From positions 34,148-98,147 of the forward strand of contig DATFMP010000084.1 of the NCBI GenBank assembly GCA_035266845.1: 64,000 bases of DNA. Direction: 5' to 3'. The DNA is from DATFMP01 sp035266845 (GTDB taxonomy: Bacteria > SAR324 > JACQKK01). Below, piece after piece: positions 17,031 to 24,136 of this stretch (positions are counted from its first letter, which is position 1; each line of letters starts with the position of its first letter). The notes under the pieces are model-generated. The model was not told where the DNA came from. It searched no databases and saw nothing but the letters and a program-made list of their open reading frames with translations. The position numbers and the translations under genes are program-made.

Positions 17031-17399
17031 TTACCTGTTATCCTGCGTGTCTGTGCGGTGTTCCATCACGTCGGGCCCTGTCGACTGATCCCAGCCACCC
17101 CCGATTCCTTCGGTATCCCAGCCTCCATCGCCCGCCCCCGCGAGCGAGGTGCTGACGGTTCCCCACGTCGTTACCTGGATTTTCGAAAACTGCTGGTAGG
17201 TATTGCCACACGGGCTTGCACACACCTCGTCTGCCAACCCGCGCACGACGCCGTGCACCCGGCACCACAGTTGGGCGGGGCCGAACCTGATGCGGAGGCA
17301 CTCGTGCCCCGGACGCGCCCGTCCGGGAGCGTCGGATGTCGCCACCTTGGAAGGTTGCCTGGAGAGTTCGCTGTTGGGTGGGACTACAGCGGCATCGAG
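17031..17399 (-). other. Possible remnant or short unknown coding stretch
   Basis: On the minus strand the frame is open from the end of the HEAT gene to a TAA at 17031-17033. The last 90 or so codons show the strong G/C preference at third positions seen in real genes here. The translation contains CRVHGVVRGLADEV, a pair of cysteines (CASPCGN) and a Gly/Trp-rich end (GGGWDQS). I do not recognise it, no good start codon with a ribosome-binding site is visible, and it lies directly downstream of the HEAT-repeat gene. It may be the tail of a broken gene. Confidence 0.2.
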
Positions 17400-17400
17400 G

Positions 17401-18399
17401 CTACTCGTTCGCGGAGGCGATGGGCTTGCTGGCGGGAGCTTCGGGCAGCACCGCCAGGGCATCCTGGGCGGCCCGCCGCACCTGCGGGAAGAGTGAGTTC
17501 TTGGCGTAGTAGCTCAGCGCGTCGCGAGCCACCTGACCGCCGATTTGTCCCAGCGCGCCGGCGGCCGCCGTGCGCACCTCGATGGCCGGATCCATCTGCA
17601 GGGCATGCACGAGACCCGCGGAGACGGTCTCGCGCTTGCGCTGGCCCATCGTTTCCACGATGGTGCGGCGCACGATGCGTTCGCGCTCCTCCTGCAGCGC
17701 CGCCAGCAGCGCCTTGTCCACCGCCTCGCCATCGATTACCACGCCCAGCGCCTTGGTGGCGGCAATGCGCACGTCGGGCACCGGATCGTCGCGCATGGCG
17801 TGCACCAACGCCGTGGCGCCCTCCTTGGCCTTCAGGCTGGCAAGGGCATCGGCCACGGCGATGCGCACCTCAACGCGCCCGTCGTTGAGCAATTGCGCGG
17901 ACAGCGCGGTCACGACGGCGCCGGGAGGCTGCAGTTGGCCCAGCGACTCGGCCGATGCCGCTCGCACCTGCCATTCGGGATCTTTCTGCAGCGCGGTCAC
18001 CAGATCGGTCGCGGCGTCCTGGGCCTGGATGTTCCCCAGCGCCCGGCCCGCGGCGACGCGCACCAGTTCACGCTTGTCATTGGCGAGGGCCTGCGTGAGT
18101 GGCTTGACGGAGGCGATAGTGCCGATCTGCCCCAGCGCCTGGGCCGCGTTGACGCGCACGAATTCGCCATCGTCCTTGGCGAGGGCTTCGGCCAAATACG
18201 GGATCGCATCGGGCGCACCCCGTTCGCCCAGCCGCTCCGCCGCCAGTTCGCGCAGGGCCTGAGTCTCGCCGAAGCGCAACTGCGAAATGCACGTCGAGAC
18301 GTCGGTGCACTGGGCCGCGCGGGCCGTCTGGGGCGAGCCCCCGGCCAGAACGAGCAGCAGCACGGCGGTGCAGGCAGCCAGGGTGCGCAGAGGGTTCAT
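17401..18399 (-). CDS. Exported HEAT-repeat protein
   Basis: A 332-aa protein with a signal peptide (MNPLRTLAACTAVLLLVLAG, cleavage probably after TARA). Tandem HEAT repeats of about 31 residues fill nearly the whole mature part; typical copies contain VRVNAAQALGQIG, VRVAAGRALGNI and VRTAAAGALGQIG. HEAT repeats (including the PBS-lyase type) form curved helical scaffolds for protein binding, so a periplasmic adaptor or assembly role is a reasonable inference, with no enzyme activity implied. Two cysteines (CTDVSTC) follow the signal peptide. The start at 18399 gives the signal peptide directly. The gamma-glutamylcyclotransferase gene lies 50 bases upstream on the same strand. Confidence 0.8.
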   Translation of the reverse strand: MNPLRTLAACTAVLLLVLAGGSPQTARAAQCTDVSTCISQLRFGETQALRELAAERLGERGAPDAIPYLAEALAKDDGEFVRVNAAQALGQIGTIASVKPLTQALANDKRELVRVAAGRALGNIQAQDAATDLVTALQKDPEWQVRAASAESLGQLQPPGAVVTALSAQLLNDGRVEVRIAVADALASLKAKEGATALVHAMRDDPVPDVRIAATKALGVVIDGEAVDKALLAALQEERERIVRRTIVETMGQRKRETVSAGLVHALQMDPAIEVRTAAAGALGQIGGQVARDALSYYAKNSLFPQVRRAAQDALAVLPEAPASKPIASANE

Positions 18400-18449
18400 G
18401 ACTCGGTGGCCCGCAACAGATGGTTGGCGCTGGTGCAGAGATGCCGCGC

Positions 18450-18872
18450 TCATATGCGCTGACCGCGCCGCAGCGGGTCGCGCAGGTAGTCCCCGCCGGC
18501 AATGAGGCGCGCGTTGTCGGTGGGACGATTGTACAGGTAGATCCAGGCCGTGACCGCCGTTCCATCTTCGCGGATCACGGGCTGCCGCTCGCGGCGATAT
18601 TCCGCGCCGGGATCGCCCTGGTCCGTGCAACCTTCATACCGATCGAGCACCGGGAGCACCGCCTCCGGTCGCGGCAAGCGATAGAGTTCGCCCACGACCG
18701 TCGGGGTGCTGCCGGGCTGGGGCACCACGGCGGGGTAGAGGCCCAGATCGAACAGGCGCCCCGCATAGCGGCCCAAGCCGCTGTATTCCCCGCCCTGGGC
18801 CAGCGCCCGGTGCATGGGATGTCCGCAGCCGCGACGCAAGGTGCCGTAGACGAAGAGGTACGTTTCTTTCAT
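18450..18872 (-). CDS. Gamma-glutamylcyclotransferase-like (AIG2 family) protein
   Basis: A 140-aa protein beginning MKETYLFVYGTLRRG. The YGTLRxG motif is the substrate-binding loop of the gamma-glutamylcyclotransferase fold, and the Glu in PVLDRYEGC fits the catalytic acid. YRRERQPV and AWIYLYN are further family strands. Members convert gamma-glutamyl-amino acids or gamma-glutamylamines to 5-oxoproline; the substrate of this one is unknown. The start at 18872 fits the family; an in-frame ATG at 18932 would add 20 residues of no family character. It is followed by the HEAT-repeat gene on the same strand, 50 bases apart, with no evident functional link. Confidence 0.85.
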   Translation of the reverse strand: MKETYLFVYGTLRRGCGHPMHRALAQGGEYSGLGRYAGRLFDLGLYPAVVPQPGSTPTVVGELYRLPRPEAVLPVLDRYEGCTDQGDPGAEYRRERQPVIREDGTAVTAWIYLYNRPTDNARLIAGGDYLRDPLRRGQRI

Positions 18873-19331
18873 TGCGATACCGGAACTTTCGAGCCGGGAT
18901 TGCACCATGACGCAGAGGAATAACTCCGCCACTGCGGGTGTTGGTAATTCAGGTTACCGCATCCACAGAGGCGTGCTTCGGATGATGGACTTCGACGAAG
19001 GAGCCGGAGCGTCGCATTTCCGGTGCGCAGTGCGCGCCGGGGATGTATTGACGCCACTGTGGTTCGCGCATAGGCTGACGGCAATTGACTGTATTCTCCA
19101 GATCGGCGATGGCACCGGCGACCCGAGAGCAGCACGGGCGGTAGCGGGCCATCCCGCCGAAGTGATCACACGGGCAGGGATGCCCTGGACGGCGCGCAAG
19201 CGCCGGATGGGCAGGCCCGACGCCCCGTATCCTATCATTTGGGGGGAACGCCCCCAGCCTTGCGCTGGGCCGCATGGGCCATCCAGGATGGCTTTGCCGG
19301 CGGATCGTACCGTTTCCACGAGGATTCTCCC
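18873..19331. other. 459-base divergent intergenic region
   Basis: This region separates the minus-strand cyclotransferase gene from the plus-strand REC-histidine kinase gene, so it must hold both promoters. A TTGACT hexamer lies near 19085 but without a good partner at the right distance. Open frames exist on both strands, but none has a family match or consistent codon bias. I see no RNA gene in it. Confidence 0.4.
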
Positions 19332-20627
19332 ATGAGTGCCAGCAAGATCCTCATCGTGGACGACGAGTTGTCCATCCGGATCATGCTGACGCGCATGATC
19401 GAGCCCCTCAAGCATGAGGTGTACTGCGCAGAGGATGGCGCCATGGCGCTGGATCTGGTGCGCCAGGCGGGCATCGATCTGGTCATCTCCGACCTGATGA
19501 TGCCGCGCATGGATGGGCTGGCGCTGCTGGCACAGATTCGCAATGAAGGCCATGACTGCGCGTTCATCATCCTCACCGGGTTCGGCGACCTGCCCCAGGC
19601 CCTGTCCGCACGCGACAAATTCAACATTTCCAACTTCCTGGTGAAACCGATCCACAACATGGATCAGTTTCTCTTCGACGTGGAATCGGCCCTGTCTCGG
19701 CGCGTGCTGGAGCGCGAGAACCGCCAGCTCATGCGCAGTCTGCGGGAAGTCAATGCACAGTTGGAAGAGAAGGTGCGCGAACGCACGCGCGAGCTGGAGG
19801 TGAAGAACCAGGAACTGGGGCGGCTCTCCACGTTCCGCGCGGATGCGCTGAAAGTGCTGGGTCACGAGCTGCGCACGCCGCTGGCCATCGTTTCCGGCTA
19901 CTATGCGCTGGCGACTAGCGGCGGTACTGAAGAATTCAAGACGCTGGCGCCCCCCATGGGCAGCTCGATCCGCCGCCTGCAGCAGATCGTGGACAAGGCG
20001 CTGCTCCTGCTTCAGGCCAGCGAGACCACCGAGTTCCCGTTGGAACTGACGGAGATGTACCCGCGGGACCTGTGCAACGCGGTGGCAGACCGCATCCGGC
20101 CGTTCGTTGCGGATCGGCGCCTGGAAATCCAACCCGTGCCGCCCTGTGACGCCCGCCAGCTGTGCCTGTGGGATCATGAGAAGATAGAGGAGGTCATCGA
20201 GGAACTGCTCATCAACGCCATCCGTGCCAGCATGGATGGCTCCCGGATCGAGATCGACGTGCGACCTGCGGGTGAGATGGTCGAAATGATGATCACGGAC
20301 TACGGCGTGGGCATCCCGGAGGGCGAGCACGAGCGGATCTTCGAGCCCTTCGTGACATTGCGCAAGGCTGACCAGCACTCCAGCGGCCTGTTCGAATTCG
20401 GCGCGGAGGGGGTGGGCATCGGTCTGTCCACGGCGCGCCGGTGGGTGGCGCTGCACGGCGGTACCCTCACGGCCCGCGGCAACGAGGGCCGCCCCGGCAC
20501 CACCATGACCGTGCGTCTGCCCCGTCGCGTCAGATTGCCCAATTCGCGCCGCCACGGCTCCTCACAGAAGGAGCCCCAGCGCGATGGCGCGAAAGTCGAG
20601 GCATCCCACCTGCCGATCGGAGTCTGA
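19332..20627 (+). CDS. REC-histidine kinase hybrid without a sensor domain
   Basis: A 431-aa cytosolic signalling protein. A receiver domain comes first: acidic pair D10/D11, phospho-acceptor D54 in VISDLMMPRMDG, and the conserved Lys in NFLVKPI. A coiled-coil linker (about residues 125-165) leads to a HisKA domain with H178 in LGHELRTPLAIV. The HATPase domain follows, with N-box EELLINAIRAS and Gly boxes DYGVGIPEGE and GVGIGLSTARRW. There is no membrane segment, PAS or GAF domain, so the REC domain is probably the input: an upstream kinase would phosphorylate D54 and tune the kinase domain. No response regulator with a DNA-binding domain is adjacent. The ribosome-binding site is weak. Confidence 0.9.
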   Translation: MSASKILIVDDELSIRIMLTRMIEPLKHEVYCAEDGAMALDLVRQAGIDLVISDLMMPRMDGLALLAQIRNEGHDCAFIILTGFGDLPQALSARDKFNISNFLVKPIHNMDQFLFDVESALSRRVLERENRQLMRSLREVNAQLEEKVRERTRELEVKNQELGRLSTFRADALKVLGHELRTPLAIVSGYYALATSGGTEEFKTLAPPMGSSIRRLQQIVDKALLLLQASETTEFPLELTEMYPRDLCNAVADRIRPFVADRRLEIQPVPPCDARQLCLWDHEKIEEVIEELLINAIRASMDGSRIEIDVRPAGEMVEMMITDYGVGIPEGEHERIFEPFVTLRKADQHSSGLFEFGAEGVGIGLSTARRWVALHGGTLTARGNEGRPGTTMTVRLPRRVRLPNSRRHGSSQKEPQRDGAKVEASHLPIGV

Positions 20628-20664
20628 GCCGCGGCGGGTGTGCCCGCGGTGCACCCAGGGAAAG

Positions 20665-22551
20665 TCAGGGGGCCGGCGGCGTGGCGCAGGCCTCGTGCAG
20701 CCAGAGCCGGTGCGGCTCCTCCAGTCGCGGCGCAAGCTGCTCCTCCACCCACGCGTGGTAGTCCCGCAGCCACTGGAACTCCTCGCGGGTGAGGCGAGGC
20801 CAGTCCACCAGCGTGCGATCGAAGGGGATGGCCGTCAGCGGCGAAAATCGAAGCCAGCGCTTGCCGCCGGGATGGCTGGGCAGCCCCAGCGCTTCTTCTA
20901 CCACGTACAGGTTCTCCAGGCGGATGCCGCCCCACCCGGTCCGGTAGTAGCCCGGCTCGTTGGAAACGATCATGCCGGGCTCCAGCGGCACGGTGCCGCG
21001 GCTGCTGATACTCTGCGGGCCCTCGTGCACGTTCAGGTAGGCACCGACGCCGTGACCCGTGCCGTGGCCATAGTCCAGCCCCTCGTTCCACAGGGGGGAG
21101 CGCGCCAAAGCATCAAGCATCTGGCCGGTGGTGCCTTCGGGAAAGATCTGCAGCGCCAGCCGGATATGGCCGCGCAGCACGGACGTGAAGCGCTCGCGCT
21201 GATGCGCGTCCGGCGCGCCGATGGCGATGGTTCGCGTGTCGTCTGTGGTGGCGCCGAGAATCTGCACGCCCGAATCCACCAGCAGCATCTCGCCCGGCTG
21301 CAACTCCTGCCGCGCGTCGGGCGTGCCGTAGTGCACGATGGCGCCATTGGCCCCGAAGGCGGCAATGGTGGTGAAGCTCAGCTCGCTGAAGCCCTCCTCG
21401 CGCGCGTACTCCTCGTAGAGCAGATCGGCGTAATCTGCTTCGCTGACGCGCTGCCCCTCGCGCAGCCGCGCCGCCAGTTGCGAGAAACTGCGCACCTTGG
21501 CCGCACCGGCCTTCAGGTGGGCATCGCGGCTGACGGTGATCTCCACCGGGTTCTTCACCGCCTTCATGGCGACGACGGGATTCGGCGAGCGGCTCACCAG
21601 CCGGGCATCCTGCGCCAAGAGTTGCAGACCTTGGGTTGTGCCGGCGGGGTCCAGCCACACCGTCCGGCCGCCGGCCACCAGTCCGCGCATGGCATCGGGC
21701 AGCGCATCGTAGGGGGCGAAGGCAACCTGCCCCTCCAGCGCCCCGGGCACGCCTTGCGGCAGTGGATCGTCCGTGAAGCAGATCGCGCGCTGCGGCTCGA
21801 CGATGAGGTAGGCCTCGAAGACGGGATTGTAGGGCACGTCCCCGCCGCGCAGGTTGGTCAGCCAGGCCACCTCGTCCAACTTCGTAAGTACCAGCGCGTC
21901 GGCACCCGCCTCGGCCATCGCTGAGCGTACGCGGGCCAGCTTGTCCGCCACCGGCTCGCCGGTGAGTGCATCGGGCAGGGCATAGATGGGCCGGGACGGT
22001 CCCGCCGGGCGTTCGGCCCACACCGCGTCCACCAGGTTCCCCGTCACCGGCACCAGCCGCGAGCCCTCCGCTTGCAGGGCGCCGGCCAGGCGCTCCACGG
22101 TCCGCACGCTCATCAGGAAGGGGTCATAGCCCACCTGCAGCGGCCCGTGCTCGGCCTCGTGGGCGGTGAGCCATTCGGTCAGTTCCTGCTCGCCGGCCTG
22201 CCCGAACTTGTGTACGCGGATCAGGGCCGGGTCCACCTCCAGATCGGCCTGCACATGGTAGCGCGAATCCACGAACAGGTGCGCCTCTATGGGTGTTACG
22301 GCGACATCCCCGGCGGAGCCGGTGAAGCCGCTGATGGCCTGACGGCGCTGCTTGTGGGCGGGGAGGTACTCGTTCTGGTGCTCGTCCGCGGAGGGCACCA
22401 GGTACACGTTTATGTCGTGGCCGGCCATGCGCTCGCGGACAGCTGACAAGCGTGCCCCCACCTGGGCGTCGTCGTCCGCTGCCTCGGTGTGTGGGCCAGG
22501 CTGGGGCGGGGCCCCTGCACTGCTAGCGGCCTTGGATTCAACCTTCGACAT
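20665..22551 (-). CDS. Xaa-Pro aminopeptidase (M24B, aminopeptidase P family)
   Basis: A 628-aa protein of the long, eukaryote-like aminopeptidase P type, with two creatinase-like N-terminal domains and a C-terminal pita-bread metallopeptidase domain. Metal ligands are visible as the Asp of LLVDSGVQ, the Asp in TTDDTRTIAIG, the His in GHGTGHGVGAYL, the Glu in IVSNEPGYY and the Glu in IRLENLYVV. It removes N-terminal residues preceding proline from peptides, probably in the cytoplasm since no signal peptide is seen. The first 40 residues are Ala/Pro/Gln-rich. It ends close to the convergent REC-kinase gene and lies downstream of ilvC on the same strand. Confidence 0.92.
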   Translation of the reverse strand: MSKVESKAASSAGAPPQPGPHTEAADDDAQVGARLSAVRERMAGHDINVYLVPSADEHQNEYLPAHKQRRQAISGFTGSAGDVAVTPIEAHLFVDSRYHVQADLEVDPALIRVHKFGQAGEQELTEWLTAHEAEHGPLQVGYDPFLMSVRTVERLAGALQAEGSRLVPVTGNLVDAVWAERPAGPSRPIYALPDALTGEPVADKLARVRSAMAEAGADALVLTKLDEVAWLTNLRGGDVPYNPVFEAYLIVEPQRAICFTDDPLPQGVPGALEGQVAFAPYDALPDAMRGLVAGGRTVWLDPAGTTQGLQLLAQDARLVSRSPNPVVAMKAVKNPVEITVSRDAHLKAGAAKVRSFSQLAARLREGQRVSEADYADLLYEEYAREEGFSELSFTTIAAFGANGAIVHYGTPDARQELQPGEMLLVDSGVQILGATTDDTRTIAIGAPDAHQRERFTSVLRGHIRLALQIFPEGTTGQMLDALARSPLWNEGLDYGHGTGHGVGAYLNVHEGPQSISSRGTVPLEPGMIVSNEPGYYRTGWGGIRLENLYVVEEALGLPSHPGGKRWLRFSPLTAIPFDRTLVDWPRLTREEFQWLRDYHAWVEEQLAPRLEEPHRLWLHEACATPPAP

Positions 22552-22579
22552 GGGACGGGTAGGGCTGGCGGGAGGGTGG

Positions 22580-22610
22580 GCGGCGCGCCCGCTATTGGAG
22601 GGCGCGCCGC
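22580..22610 (-). repeat. Perfect hairpin after ilvC, no U-tract
   Basis: GCGGCGCGCCC (22580-22590) and GGGCGCGCCGC (22600-22610) form a perfect 11-bp GC stem with a 9-base loop. It begins 10 bases after the ilvC stop in the direction of transcription. No T-run follows on the minus strand, so it may protect the mRNA 3' end or assist Rho-dependent termination, not act as a standard intrinsic terminator. Confidence 0.6.
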
Positions 22611-22620
22611 TGGAGCACGG

Positions 22621-23670
22621 CTACTTGCCCGTCTGACCCGGGCGCAGGGGCCGCAGCACGCGGCCGGCCGTCCACAGTTCGGACTCGTCGATCTCCTTGA
22701 GCTCCTTGTCCAGTTGCTCACGGTAGTCCGCGCGGGAGTTGGTCTCGATGGCGATGGCCGTCTCCTTGCCCTCGCGCACCCGCTTGTAGACGTCCTCGAT
22801 GATGGGCTCCAGCGCCGCCTCGAACTTCGGCGCCCAGTCCAGCGCGCCGCGCTGCGCCGTGGCGGAGCAGTTGGCGTACATCCAGTCCATCCCGCGCTCG
22901 TTGATGAGTGGGTAGAGGCTCATCAGGGCTTCTTCCACCGTCTCGTTGAACGCCTCGGACGCCGAATGCCCGTGGCGGCGCAGCACGTTGAACTGCGCCC
23001 GGAAGGCGCCTTCGATGAGGCCCATCAGCACGCAGCGCTCGCCCGTCAGGTCGCTGTACACCTCGTGCTCAAAGGTCGTCTCGAAGATATGCGCGGAGCC
23101 GATGGCGAAGGCCGTGGCGAGGCAGCGCTCGCGTGCGCGCCCGGTGTAGTCCTGGTGCACGGCGTAGGACGAGTTGATGCCCTGGCCCGCCTCGAACAGC
23201 CGACGCAGCGAGAGTCCGCTGCCCTTGGGGGCCACCATCATCACGTCCACGTTGTCCGGCGGGATGATATTCGTCTGATCCTTATAGACGATGCCGAAGC
23301 CGTGGGAGAAGTACAGCGCGTCGCCGTCCTTCAGGTGACTCTTGACCATGGGCCAGTTGGAGATCTGGCCGGCGTCGGAGATGAGGTACTGCACGATCGT
23401 CCCCCGCTCCGCCGCTTCCTCCAGGCTCACCAGATTCTTGCCTTCCTCCCAGCCGTCCTCCAGCGCGCGGTCCCAACTGCGGCCCTTGCGCAGTCCGATC
23501 AGCACGTCGAAGCCCTGGTCGCGCATGTTCAGGCCCTGGCCGCGACCCTGCGGGCCATAGCCCAGGATCGCCGTGACCTCATTGGCCAGAATCTCTTTGC
23601 ACTTGGCCAGCGGATAATCCGTGCGTTCGATGATGGTTTCCTTGTTGCCCTTGATGTCGATGGTCTTCAT
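22621..23670 (-). CDS. ilvC: Ketol-acid reductoisomerase (NADP+), fungal/Bacteroidetes-like type
   Basis: A 349-aa enzyme that isomerises and reduces 2-acetolactate to 2,3-dihydroxyisovalerate in valine, leucine and isoleucine synthesis. GYGPQGRGQGLNMRDQG is the Rossmann nucleotide loop. ILSxxx-type bacterial landmarks are replaced by segments close to yeast Ilv5: KGRSWDRALEDGW, YFSHGFGIVYKD, APKGSGLSLR, GINSSYAV and SEAFNETVEEAL. Those last segments supply the Mg-binding acidic residues. Usual proteobacterial class I enzymes (about 338 aa) and the E. coli class II (about 490 aa) differ from this. No ilvB/ilvH lies nearby. GAGAGG just upstream of the ATG serves as ribosome-binding site. Confidence 0.93.
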   Translation of the reverse strand: MKTIDIKGNKETIIERTDYPLAKCKEILANEVTAILGYGPQGRGQGLNMRDQGFDVLIGLRKGRSWDRALEDGWEEGKNLVSLEEAAERGTIVQYLISDAGQISNWPMVKSHLKDGDALYFSHGFGIVYKDQTNIIPPDNVDVMMVAPKGSGLSLRRLFEAGQGINSSYAVHQDYTGRARERCLATAFAIGSAHIFETTFEHEVYSDLTGERCVLMGLIEGAFRAQFNVLRRHGHSASEAFNETVEEALMSLYPLINERGMDWMYANCSATAQRGALDWAPKFEAALEPIIEDVYKRVREGKETAIAIETNSRADYREQLDKELKEIDESELWTAGRVLRPLRPGQTGK

Positions 23671-24136
23671 TGCCTCTCTGCCTCTGGGTCGACTGGCGGT
23701 TGCTCAAGCGGCCGCTGCCCCCACGCACGTCCGGTGGCCGGGCCGCGCGTTCGGCCGCTGCCGGCAAAACGGGCCGCATGCTCTGGGGTGGCTTCGCGGA
23801 AAACCTATGTATAGCCCGAAAGCCCTGCTTACCTCAATGGGTTACCGCCATGCGCGCCGGTTTCGGGTGGGCGGGAGTGCGCGGTGTTTGGCGGACCCAC
23901 TGAGGGCGATCGCGGGGGAAGGCGCCCGGCGGCCTCGCTGCGGGGCATGCCGGCAAGACCGCCTCGGTCGCCGGGTGTGCTGAGGCCGTGGCCGCCGGGG
24001 ATTCTTTTCATTCGTGGCGCTCAGGGCTATGTTGGGGAAAAATCGAGGCCATCCGCGGCTTCGCCCGCGCTGTCGGGCGCTGCGGCATTCCCCGATATCC
24101 ACACACCCCGACCGATCGATTCGAAAGAGAGCGCCC
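23671..24136. other. 466-base divergent intergenic region (ilvC / acnA)
   Basis: This gap lies between the divergent ilvC (minus) and acnA (plus) genes and should carry both promoters. One weak candidate for ilvC is listed separately. Upstream of acnA, TATGTT near 24030 with TTTTCA at the right distance is a poor promoter match. No small gene, tRNA or convincing attenuator (leader peptide with branched-chain codons plus terminator) could be identified before ilvC. Confidence 0.4.
23808..23837 (-). promoter_or_regulatory. Weak candidate promoter for ilvC
   Basis: Read on the minus strand, TTGAGG (complement of 23832-23837) and TATACA (complement of 23808-23813) are separated by 18 bases; each matches the consensus at 4 of 6 positions. 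It would give a leader of about 130 bases before the ilvC ATG. Sequence inference only. Confidence 0.28.

Larger units (their letters stand above)
16547..17400. other. 854-base stretch without a well-supported gene
   Basis: No gene I can support fills this stretch. It holds a hairpin with a UUCG-like loop at 16637-16672 and, on the minus strand, a short open stretch at 17031-17399 with high-GC third codon positions; both have their own entries. An A-run (AAAAAAA, 16593-16599) lies shortly after the uracil-DNA glycosylase gene. Base composition is somewhat less GC-rich than in neighbouring genes, as expected for non-coding or decaying DNA. Confidence 0.5.

Noticed and set aside
18954..20555. 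533-codon open frame antisense to the REC-histidine kinase
   Set aside because: Shadow of a confident two-component gene; its composition is His/Gln/Ala-rich without motifs.
22580..22610. Intrinsic terminator after ilvC
   Set aside because: The stem is perfect but no U-tract follows on the minus strand; listed as a hairpin only.
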